Source of the DNA: Candidatus Eiseniibacteriota bacterium
GTDB lineage: Bacteria; Arandabacterota; Arandabacteria; JAGLYR01
Reading direction: 5' to 3'
NCBI GenBank assembly: GCA_023132135.1
Contig: JAGLYR010000176.1
Coordinates: 1-34,511, forward strand
DNA: 34,511 bases
The position numbers were made by a program, and so were the translations under genes. Positions 1 to 7,143 of this stretch are shown here, one piece after another (position 1 is the first letter of the stretch; the number at the start of each line of letters is the position of its first letter). The notes under the pieces are model-generated. The model saw nothing but the letters and a program-made list of their open reading frames with translations, did no database searches and was not told the DNA's origin.

Positions 1-54
1 ACGCCACGCGCGGGAAGGTGGCAAGTCCGGATTGGGGACAGAACGCTTGGATGG
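1..54 (+). repeat. Direct repeat, copy 1 (second copy 1040..1093)
   Basis: acgccacgcgcgggaaggtggcaag..c..attgggg.cagaacgcttggatgg occurs at both positions with a few mismatches. Confidence 0.85.
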
Positions 55-63
55 TTTTCACCC

Positions 64-98
64 TATTTCCTGTTTCCCATTTCCTATTTCCGATTTCC
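64..98 (+). repeat. Degenerate heptanucleotide array, 5 units (TATTTCC TGTTTCC CATTTCC TATTTCC GATTTCC)
   Basis: Direct reading; 7-nt period, unit NRTTTCC. Confidence 0.85.
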
Positions 99-140
99 TG
101 TGGGTACCTGGCGACGCCATCGGCCTCCGGCGAATAACAG

Positions 141-175
141 TGAATGGGAAATCGGAAATCGTGAATCGGAAATCG
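141..175 (+). repeat. Degenerate heptanucleotide array, 5 units (TGAATGG GAAATCG GAAATCG TGAATCG GAAATCG), inverted relative to 64..98
   Basis: GAAATCG is a cyclic rotation of GGAAATC, the reverse complement of GATTTCC in array 64..98. Confidence 0.85.
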
Positions 176-243
176 GGATGGCTTCCGGCCCCTGGTGAGA
201 AATGCAGGCCAGGAGCAGAAGTGGCAGGCTGTGCCGGGAGGTA

Positions 244-588
244 TCAGTCCAGCAATCCCGATGTATTCAGCAGGTGCTGGGCCAGAACCCCGGCGCGGCT
301 CGCCAGGGCTGTCCGCTGTGAGGGATCGGACCAAATGGCAGTCCACGAGCGCTGCCACCGGACAATCTCGCGCTGGAGATCAGCCAGTTCTATCTGAAGA
401 TCAATGTCCAGATCACGAGCGGTCCACTCAATGAAGAGTTTGCTCTCTTCCAGCAATCCGTGGACTACATCCCGATGATCCGGATGACCGGAGAACGATT
501 GGACCCGACCCAGGTTTGCAGCCAGCCCCCCCAGCCGGATGGGTACGGCATCACGGAGGTACCGGTCACGATTCACTGCCAAGTCCAT
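244..588 (-). CDS. Hypothetical helical protein, second gene of a DUF5674 cassette (start ATG overlaps the DUF5674 stop as TGATG)
   Basis: The frame of ORF 244..744(-), read from the internal Met MDLAVNRDRYLRDAVPIRLGG..., starts exactly at the stop of the upstream DUF5674 gene, indicating translational coupling. No family recognised. Confidence 0.65.
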   Translation of the reverse strand: MDLAVNRDRYLRDAVPIRLGGLAANLGRVQSFSGHPDHRDVVHGLLEESKLFIEWTARDLDIDLQIELADLQREIVRWQRSWTAIWSDPSQRTALASRAGVLAQHLLNTSGLLD

Positions 589-923
589 CAGGTGTCTCCC
601 AGCAGCTGTTCGGCTACGCGCTGCACCTTGGCGCGGATCTCCGCATCCAGAATTGTCATCGATCGGTTGTCCTGCTCGGGCCGGATGTTGATCAAGGCCT
701 CGAAGCGGGTTTCCTGTGTTGAGGGGATCCAGTCGGCTCCCCATACGTCGTGTTGACGACTTCCGTCCTCCAGTAACACCGTCTCACAATCAGCGTGAGC
801 TACGCCACCGCCGGCGGCGACCTCCCGCTCTATGTCGATCGCCAGCTTGATATAGTTCCCAAGAGCCACCAGCATCTCGGAGATTTGCTGCTTGGATGCG
901 CGAGCTCTGAGGAGATGAATCAT
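588..923 (-). CDS. DUF5674 family protein
   Basis: MIHLLRARASKQQISEMLVALGNYIKLAIDIEREVAAGGGVAHADCETVLLEDGSRQHDVWGADWIPSTQETRFEALINIRPEQDNRSM matches the recalled DUF5674 pattern (AGGG.LHADCE.VLLEDGS.Q.D.WGA.W.P). The ORF track starts at an upstream TTG (929); ATG is at 923. Confidence 0.8.
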   Translation of the reverse strand: MIHLLRARASKQQISEMLVALGNYIKLAIDIEREVAAGGGVAHADCETVLLEDGSRQHDVWGADWIPSTQETRFEALINIRPEQDNRSMTILDAEIRAKVQRVAEQLLGDT

Positions 924-952
924 GATCAACCCCCCTGCGGCGACGGTGTCGT

Positions 953-1025
953 TGCAATCGTGCGATTCCCCGGATCACGAAGACCTTCCCGGGATCTGCC
1001 GTAGGGGCGACCCGGTGGGTCGCCC
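953..1025 (+). repeat. Direct repeat copy 1 carrying a GTAGGGGCGACCCGGTGGGTCGCCC hairpin
   Basis: tgcaatcgtgcgattccc.ggaycacgaaga.ttcccgg.atct.ccgtaggggcgacccggtgggtcgccc; copy 2 is offset by 155 bp. Confidence 0.85.
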
Positions 1026-1107
1026 ACGCCTGGAAGAATACGCCACGCGCGGGAAGGTGGCAAGGCCATATTGGGGGCAGAACGCTTGGATGGTGGCGTA
1101 CGGTCCC

Positions 1108-1180
1108 TGCAATCGTGCGATTCCCTGGACCACGAAGATTTCCCCGGAATCTACCGTAGGGGCGACCCGGTGGGTCGCCC
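1108..1180 (+). repeat. Direct repeat copy 2 carrying the same hairpin
   Basis: Near-identical to 953..1025. Confidence 0.85.
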
Positions 1181-1272
1181 GCGCCACCGCACAGAAAAAG
1201 GCGGGCTTATCCGGGTATTCTGGCATTTCGATTGCGAGGCTGCCCAGCAGGTATTCCTGCTGGAGGTACCTC

Positions 1273-1911
1273 GTGCAATACGACCCAAAGAAACATCATA
1301 GGAGATCGATCCGCCTGCCTGAATGGGACTATGTGCAACAGGGTGCGTATTTCGTCACCATCTGCGCGCACGATAAGCGATGCATGTTTGGGGAGATCGT
1401 TTCCGGGATGATGTGGTTGAGCAAGTGCGGCGCCATTGTCCAAGAACAGTGGATTCGCACGGGGGCCGTCCGGGACAACGTGGAACTCGACGCGTTCGTA
1501 GTTATGCCCAACCATCTTCACGGCATAGTTGTGTTGAACGACCCGCGGGTTCCCGTAGGGGCGACCCGGTGGGTCGCCCGGAATGCCATTGGCCCGCCGG
1601 TGCAAAGCTGGGCGACCCACCGGGTCGCCCCTACGGGTCCGGATCGGATCCGGGCCGCTGGCCCAGAGCATGGTTCGCTTGGTGCAATTATCGGGCAGTT
1701 CAAACCTGCGGCTACGAGGGCCATCAACAGACTGCGTCACACACCAGGCGGACTTGTATGGCAACGGAACTACTACGAACACGTCATTCGTGATGAAGAA
1801 GAGTTCAATCGTATCCGCCAGTACATCTTCGACAACCCGCTCGAATGGGATCTCGATCCAGAAAACCCCGAGGGACATTGGAGAAAGCGGAAAGAGAAAT
1901 GGCAGGTGTGA
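1273..1911 (+). CDS. REP-associated tyrosine transposase (RAYT)/IS200-like Y1 transposase
   Basis: VQYDPKKHHRRSIRLPEWDYVQQGAYFVTICAHDK...VVMPNHLHGIVVL...IGQFKPAATRAINR...VWQRNYYEHVIRDEEEFNRIRQYIFDNPLEW. HxH motif in NHLHG, typical RAYT N-terminus. GTG start preceded by GGAGG (about 1262-1266). Confidence 0.88.
   Translation: MQYDPKKHHRRSIRLPEWDYVQQGAYFVTICAHDKRCMFGEIVSGMMWLSKCGAIVQEQWIRTGAVRDNVELDAFVVMPNHLHGIVVLNDPRVPVGATRWVARNAIGPPVQSWATHRVAPTGPDRIRAAGPEHGSLGAIIGQFKPAATRAINRLRHTPGGLVWQRNYYEHVIRDEEEFNRIRQYIFDNPLEWDLDPENPEGHWRKRKEKWQV
1555..1634 (+). repeat. Paired hairpin repeat (two GTAGGGGCGACCCGGTGGGTCGCCC arms in inverted orientation) inside the RAYT coding sequence
   Basis: gtaggggcgacccggtgggtcgcccggaatgccattggcc...gggcgacccaccgggtcgcccctac; translates in frame as VGATRWVARNAIGPPVQSWATHRVAPT. 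Confidence 0.9.
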
Positions 1912-2028
1912 GAAGGCGACTCCCGATTGCCGCATGGTCGCGTGAAGCTAGGCAGTCGTCAACAGATTCCTTCTCAGAAAGTGCGGTGCTTGTTGCAGCC
2001 GTTGGCGGCTTTCTTCCCGGAATCTACC

Positions 2029-2106
2029 GTAGGGGCGACCCGGTGGGTCGCCCGGAATGCCATTGGCCGGCTGGGCAAAGGCGGGCGACCCACCGGGTCG
2101 CCCCTA
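2029..2106 (+). repeat. Paired hairpin repeat downstream of the RAYT gene, same family
   Basis: gtaggggcgacccggtgggtcgcccggaatgccattggccggctgggcaaaggcgggcgacccaccgggtcgcccctac. Confidence 0.9.
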
Positions 2107-2126
2107 CAGTGTCAGTCGTTTCCGGG

Positions 2127-3875
2127 TCACCGCGTCCCCGCGTCGTCTTCCCGGCCCGTCGCCGTTTCCGGCAGGCGCGGTTTCACGAAAATGACCTCCT
2201 CGTTCGTCACCAGAGCCAGGCCGGGCCTTCCCTTGCGCGGTTTCCGCACGTATTTCTTCTCGGTGTAGCTCACGTCCACCGTCTTCGAGTTCCGGCCTCT
2301 GCTGTAATACGCCGCGATCTCGGCGGCTTCCTGGATGGTCTTCGGGCTGGGGCGCTGGCGTTTGTCGGGACGGCGGAGGACGACGTGCGATCCGGCCATC
2401 CCGCGGGCGTGGAACCAGTAATCGTGGGACGCGGCGTGCGAGTGGGTGAGAAGATCGTTCTGCCGATCGTTGCGACCCACCCACACCGTCCATCCGGTGC
2501 TCGTGGTGAAGGTACGGAAGAGGGTCGGGTGCTCCTTCGGCGACCGGGTTTCCCCTTTCGTTGAGGGCAGGAGCCCCGAATCCCTGGCCCTGGCGAGAAG
2601 GGCGTCGGTCTCCATCCCCGCGATGACGTCCATTTCCCGCTCCAGTTGTTCCTTCCGTTGAGTGAGGCGGCGGATCTCCGTGGCCAGGGCCTTCTTGGAT
2701 CGCTGGGCTTTGCGGGCTTTGGCGAAGTACTTTTCAGCATTGACCCGCGGAGACTTGGCCGGATCGGCCGGAATCCGGATGTGGGGCCGGCTGGGATCGT
2801 AGTGGTCGATCACGGTCAGCTCGCTGCTCCCCGTCTTCAAGCTGTGGAGGTTCGAGATGATGAGTTCGCCGAACCGGCGGAATTCCGCCTCGCGGGACGA
2901 GGTTCTCCTGCGCTCCGCGACACGCTCGAGACTTCGGTTCACACGCCTCAGTCCCTCGCGGACTCGTTTTCGGAATCGATTCCGCAACATCTCATCGCGC
3001 GCACCAGGGATCACGGCTCTGTAGAACGCGGTCACGGCCTCGGACACTCGCTCGAACTCCCGGCAGGTCATGTCCCCGAGGTGCATGACGGGTATCGGCG
3101 AGACGGCGACCGGGCGTGCAGGCGGGATGGCGCGAGCGTAGTAAACACAAGGGGTGAAAACTCCCCCTGTGACCTCGGCGACCCACGCAGAGAGATGGCT
3201 CGCGAGGAGATCCACCTGCCGGGGTTTCAGCGCTCCCACCGGAGTCGACGGCTCAAGGTCCGCCCGGAAAAGAATCTCCTTCGCCCAGAAGGGTGAGATC
3301 CCGGTGGAGCCCTGGACGAGGGCCGATTGAAGATCGAGATCGCCGTGGACCAGGAAGAGGTCACGGATTGTCTCGGGAGATGTGGTCAGGGGGTCGACAC
3401 GGACCGAGGCCTTTTCCCCTCCCGCGATCTGCCGCGACCGGTTCCCGGGAATCGGTCCTGGCTTGAGACTGGCGAGGGTCCCGTCGTCGGTCTCCAGGTA
3501 CAGGTTCGCTCCCCGGCCGAAGAGCCGGAGCATCAGTGTGAACCGCTCAGGCGAGCCGAAAGGGCGCCGACGGGTGAAGCCCAGGGTCATGATTCGGTCG
3601 AAGCCGAGCTGGCGGATTTCTCCGAGAACGGACCCAAGCAGGCAGGCCCGCGCTGTGTTGAGAAACGGCCCCATCTCCACTGCGGGATCCGGCTGCGCTA
3701 GAATCTCGACCCTGGGGAAGTCGGGATCGCAAGACAGAGCCAGGTATTTCGAAGATCTCTCCTTGCGGATTTCCAATTGCAGGGTGCGGGGATCTGCAAG
3801 ATCGACGGAGCGGACGGAACTCCCCTCCAGATCCGCCAGTTCGGCAAGCAAGGCACGGAGAAGAAAGGCGTCCAT
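2127..3875 (-). CDS. rqcH: NFACT/Rqc2 family protein (RqcH-like, ribosome-associated quality control)
   Basis: MDAFLLRALLAELADLEGSSVRSVDLADPRTLQLEI... and C-terminal NFACT-R/DUF814-like HSHAASHDYWFHARGMAGSHVVLRRPDKR...TIQEAAEIAAYYSRGRNSKTVDVSYTEKKYVRKPRKGRPGLA. Confidence 0.88.
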   Translation of the reverse strand: MDAFLLRALLAELADLEGSSVRSVDLADPRTLQLEIRKERSSKYLALSCDPDFPRVEILAQPDPAVEMGPFLNTARACLLGSVLGEIRQLGFDRIMTLGFTRRRPFGSPERFTLMLRLFGRGANLYLETDDGTLASLKPGPIPGNRSRQIAGGEKASVRVDPLTTSPETIRDLFLVHGDLDLQSALVQGSTGISPFWAKEILFRADLEPSTPVGALKPRQVDLLASHLSAWVAEVTGGVFTPCVYYARAIPPARPVAVSPIPVMHLGDMTCREFERVSEAVTAFYRAVIPGARDEMLRNRFRKRVREGLRRVNRSLERVAERRRTSSREAEFRRFGELIISNLHSLKTGSSELTVIDHYDPSRPHIRIPADPAKSPRVNAEKYFAKARKAQRSKKALATEIRRLTQRKEQLEREMDVIAGMETDALLARARDSGLLPSTKGETRSPKEHPTLFRTFTTSTGWTVWVGRNDRQNDLLTHSHAASHDYWFHARGMAGSHVVLRRPDKRQRPSPKTIQEAAEIAAYYSRGRNSKTVDVSYTEKKYVRKPRKGRPGLALVTNEEVIFVKPRLPETATGREDDAGTR

Positions 3876-3881
3876 CGGCTC

Positions 3882-4931
3882 TCACGCTGTCACACGGATT
3901 GTGCCGGCCGGTCCGTCGCTGATTGTGCCGATCTCGGCAATGGTGTCGACCCCGGCCGCGGCCAGCTTTTCCGCAAGCAGGTCGCCTTTGTCGGGGTCAA
4001 CCGGGATCAGGAGTCCTCCCGAGGTCTGCGCGTCCGCGAGGAGAATGCGGGCCGTCTCGTCCACTTCAGCCGCGAACTCAACACGGGACTCCACGAAACG
4101 CAGATTGCTTTTGCTTCCCCCCGGGATGGCGCCCCTGGCGGCGAACCGTCGGGCGGCAGGCAGGATGGGAACATTGGAGGCGGCAATGATGGCCGACACG
4201 CCGGACGCGACGAGCATTTCTTGCAGGTGGCCAAGGAGACCGAATCCGGTAACGTCCGTACAAGCGCGAACTCCAACTTCGACCATTGCCCGGGAAGCCG
4301 CTCGATTCAGTGTGGCCATGAGTGAGACAATTTCGTTGATGTCGGAATCGCCGACCAGATTCCCCTTGATTGCAGTGGTGATGATTCCGGAGCCAAGGGG
4401 CTTGGTGAGGAACAGGCGATTGCCCGGGTGTGCGCCGGCGTTGGTGATGATGCGGTCGGGATGGATGAGTCCGGTTACAGACAGACCGTACTTCGGCTCG
4501 TTGTCCTTTATGGTGTGTCCGCCGAGGATGGCAACCCCCGCCTCGGTGGCCTTGTCCAGTCCCCCCCTCAGGATCTGGACGAGGACCTCAAGGGGAATCA
4601 TGTTTTCCGGGAATGCGATGACGTTGAGGGCCGTCACCGGACGGGCGCCCATGGCATAGACGTCGCTCAGCGCGTTGGCCGCGGCAACCAACCCGAACGA
4701 ATAGGGATCGTCGACCATGGGTGTAAAAAAGTCCACGGTCTGGACCAGGGCCAGATCGTCCCGGACCTTGTAGACCCCTGCATCATCCGCGGTGTTCGAC
4801 CCGACCAGAACGTCCGGGTATTCCGGGATGTGCAGCTGCTTCAGCACTGCTTGCAAGCCCTCCGGGCTCATCTTGCAGGCTCACCCCGCGCCGCTGGAAT
4901 AGCCGGTGAGGCGAATGGGATCGTCCGTCAC
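3882..4931 (-). CDS. selD: Selenide, water dikinase with in-frame TGA (Sec) at 4881..4883
   Basis: ORF 3882..4871(-) is SelD-like (VGSNTADDAGVYK...TVDFFTPMVDDPYSFG...TGFGLLGHLQEML...QTSGGLLIPV). Upstream in-frame translation reads VTDDPIRLTGYSSGAG-U-ACKMSPEGL, aligning with E. coli SelD [20 protein letters not shown]. Proposed GTG start at 4931 with AAGGG upstream. Confidence 0.88.
4849..4880 (-). promoter_or_regulatory. Candidate bacterial SECIS stem-loop immediately 3' of the TGA
   Basis: GCCTGCAAG-ATGAGCCCGGAGGG-CTTGCAAGC: 8 of 9 stem pairs plus a possible inner GCCC-GGA-GGGC. Hand-folded only. Confidence 0.5.
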
Positions 4932-5022
4932 AACGCTGGCCCTTCATCGGAATCCGCTTGTGTCTCGACAACTGACCTTTCAGTATCCGGTTTCCCGGCG
5001 GAAGCGTCAAGGCAAAGTGGGG

Positions 5023-5098
5023 TACGAAGCACGAAGCACACGGCGCGGGCCCCCGCCTTTTGCGCTTTACGTCCTGGGTCTTGTGTGCTACGTGATGC
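5023..5098 (+). repeat. Heptanucleotide arrays in inverted arrangement: (CACGAAG)~3 at 5023..5043 and degenerate (GTNNTNN)5 at 5064..5098
   Basis: TACGAAG CACGAAG CACACGG, then GCTTTAC GTCCTGG GTCTTGT GTGCTAC GTGATGC; GC-rich palindromic centre GCGGGCCCCCGC. Confidence 0.6.
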
Positions 5099-5139
5099 GC
5101 ATACGCTGAGTCAATCGTTTCAAGTCTGGGAGGGCCCGC

Positions 5140-7101
5140 ATGACCGCAATTCGCTGTTCCTCGCTCACGCCGGCGCTGATGGCGCCTTTTCTGCTGGTCG
5201 TGCTGATCGGCCCGGTGAGTCCATCACCCCTGGACGAGGCCAAGATTCTTCGCATCAAGGTACTGGAGGACGACCGCTACCTCGAGAACTACGAACTGGC
5301 CCGGCTTGCACAGGACAGCGACCCGCAAGTCCGCCGGGCTGCCGTGATTGCGCTGGGACGGATTCAGCGGGAGGGTGCGCTGAGCAGCCTGATCACAGCC
5401 CTGGAGGATCCCGACGAGGATGTCCGGGGCGCAGCGTCTTTTGCTCTGGGGCAGCTCGGAGACAGCACACTGGCTCCCGTGCTGCTGGATGTGCTCGATG
5501 ATCCTTCCCGTCGGGTTCGGAGAAACGTGATCGAGGCGCTTGGGAAAACAGGAGATGTGCGGGCAGCTCCAACGCTGATGGATCTGCTGAAGAGCCGGTC
5601 CCCTGAGCTCCGGGGCGAAGCTGCTCTGGCCCTGGGCCGGCTGGAGGATCCCAGGTCTGTGGGGGCGCTCATCGGGGTGCTGGCGGATGATCCCGAAGCG
5701 GAGGTTCGGTGGCGGGCTGCCTGCGGTTTGGGGGCCATCGAAGGACTGGATGTTATCGAGGCGCTGGTGGGGGCCATCGGTGACGAGGACGCGCTGGTGG
5801 CCGCTTTCGCAGCGAAAGGACTGGGCCGGCGGGGGAAGGACGTGAACTGGGAAGCTCTCCTGCCCGCCCTCGACCATCCCGACTGGCGGGTCCAGGTGAA
5901 CACGCTTCTCGCCCTCGGGAGCTGTGCCGACTCCAACTCCGTGTCTTCCATGGTGGATGCTGTGGACTCACCCAACCACCACGTGAGGGCCACCGCCTGT
6001 GCCTTGCTGGAAGATCTGCGCGGCTCAAAATCGACGCCTCCCCTGCGGAAAGCCCTGAAGGATCCCGACCCGATGGTGCGGGCCAAGGCGGCCCGGGCGT
6101 TGGGGCAGGTTGATGGGCGGCGAGCTCTCCCCGATGTGGAAGGGTTGCTGAACGATCCACATCCGTACGTTCGGGCCAAAGCTCATGAAGCCTTGGGGAA
6201 AATCGAGTCTCTCCGGAGCGTGGAGCTCCTGGAGGCCGGTCTCCGGAACAGCGATCCGCGGATTCGATCGGCTTCCGCTTCGGGTCTGTCGACTCTCCAG
6301 CAGCGCGGTGTCATGGAGGCACTGATCGATGCCCTGAAGGATGAAGACTGGGTTGTCGTGACGGTGGCGGCCGAAGGGCTTGGGGAGCTGGAGAACAAGA
6401 AGGCCGTACGCCCGCTGAAGGAGACTTTCCATGCATATCCGGGATCCGGGGAGGAGGAAGGCGAAGTCCGCCTTGCGGTGTTGACGGCACTGCACAGGAT
6501 CGGCGTCCGGGGTCCCAGGAAGCTCTACTCGGAAGCACTTGACGACCCCGACATCCGCGTGCGGCGTGCGGCGGCGGCCGTTTTCAAGGAGTTCTGGGGC
6601 GAGGACAGGGAAGTCGCCCCTGCTGTCTTCGGCAGGGGTGAGGGGGACGGGAGCAATCTCGCGGTGGCTCTGGGGGAAAAGAAGGTCCGGATTGTGACGA
6701 GCCGGGGCGACATCGAGTGCCGCCTCTACGGAGATGATGCGCCCCAGACCGTGGCCAATTTTCTGCGTCTTGCAGAAGCAGGATACTACGACGGATTGAC
6801 CTTCCACCGGGTGGTCCCCAACTTCGTGATTCAGGGAGGATGCGCGCGGGGTGATGGGTGGGGAGGCGCGGGCTACACCATCCGCTGCGAGATCAACGAA
6901 CACCGCTATCTCACAGGCACCCTCGGTATGGCGCTTTCGGGCAAGGACACCGGTGGGAGCCAGTTCTTCATCACCCACTCGCCGCAACCCCACCTCGACG
7001 GAAGGTACACGGTCTTCGGGCAGGTCGTGGAGGGAATGGATGTGGTGAATGACATTGCGCCGGGGGACAGGATCCTGTCCATCGAGGAGATCGAAACGTA
7101 G
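5140..7101 (+). CDS. HEAT-repeat protein fused to a C-terminal cyclophilin-type peptidyl-prolyl cis-trans isomerase domain, probably exported
   Basis: Repeated [19 protein letters not shown]-type HEAT units, then [48 protein letters not shown]...[31 protein letters not shown]. Hydrophobic N-terminus. Confidence 0.92.
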   Translation: MTAIRCSSLTPALMAPFLLVVLIGPVSPSPLDEAKILRIKVLEDDRYLENYELARLAQDSDPQVRRAAVIALGRIQREGALSSLITALEDPDEDVRGAASFALGQLGDSTLAPVLLDVLDDPSRRVRRNVIEALGKTGDVRAAPTLMDLLKSRSPELRGEAALALGRLEDPRSVGALIGVLADDPEAEVRWRAACGLGAIEGLDVIEALVGAIGDEDALVAAFAAKGLGRRGKDVNWEALLPALDHPDWRVQVNTLLALGSCADSNSVSSMVDAVDSPNHHVRATACALLEDLRGSKSTPPLRKALKDPDPMVRAKAARALGQVDGRRALPDVEGLLNDPHPYVRAKAHEALGKIESLRSVELLEAGLRNSDPRIRSASASGLSTLQQRGVMEALIDALKDEDWVVVTVAAEGLGELENKKAVRPLKETFHAYPGSGEEEGEVRLAVLTALHRIGVRGPRKLYSEALDDPDIRVRRAAAAVFKEFWGEDREVAPAVFGRGEGDGSNLAVALGEKKVRIVTSRGDIECRLYGDDAPQTVANFLRLAEAGYYDGLTFHRVVPNFVIQGGCARGDGWGGAGYTIRCEINEHRYLTGTLGMALSGKDTGGSQFFITHSPQPHLDGRYTVFGQVVEGMDVVNDIAPGDRILSIEEIET

Positions 7102-7143
7102 AACGCAGGAGAATCCGCGGATTGCACGGATTCCGGGGAGAGT

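Noticed and set aside
64-175. CRISPR array interpretation of the short repeats
   Set aside because: Units are 7 nt, contiguous with no unique spacers, and no cas genes are in the window.
922-1272. N-terminal extension of the RAYT ORF in the ORF track
   Set aside because: It reads through the direct repeats and hairpins (VGRPRLEEY, VGATRWVAR), and the natural RAYT N-terminus with GGAGG-GTG starts at 1273.
3382-4659. 425-aa plus-strand ORF overlapping rqcH and selD
   Set aside because: Shadow ORF in high-GC DNA; low-complexity Arg/Ser/Pro-rich translation with no family resemblance, opposite two well-recognised genes.
7102-7143. AATCCGCGGATT-type repeat between HEAT-PPIase and the spermidine-synthase-like gene
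   Set aside because: Too short and not clearly 7-periodic; probably part of the intergenic terminator region.
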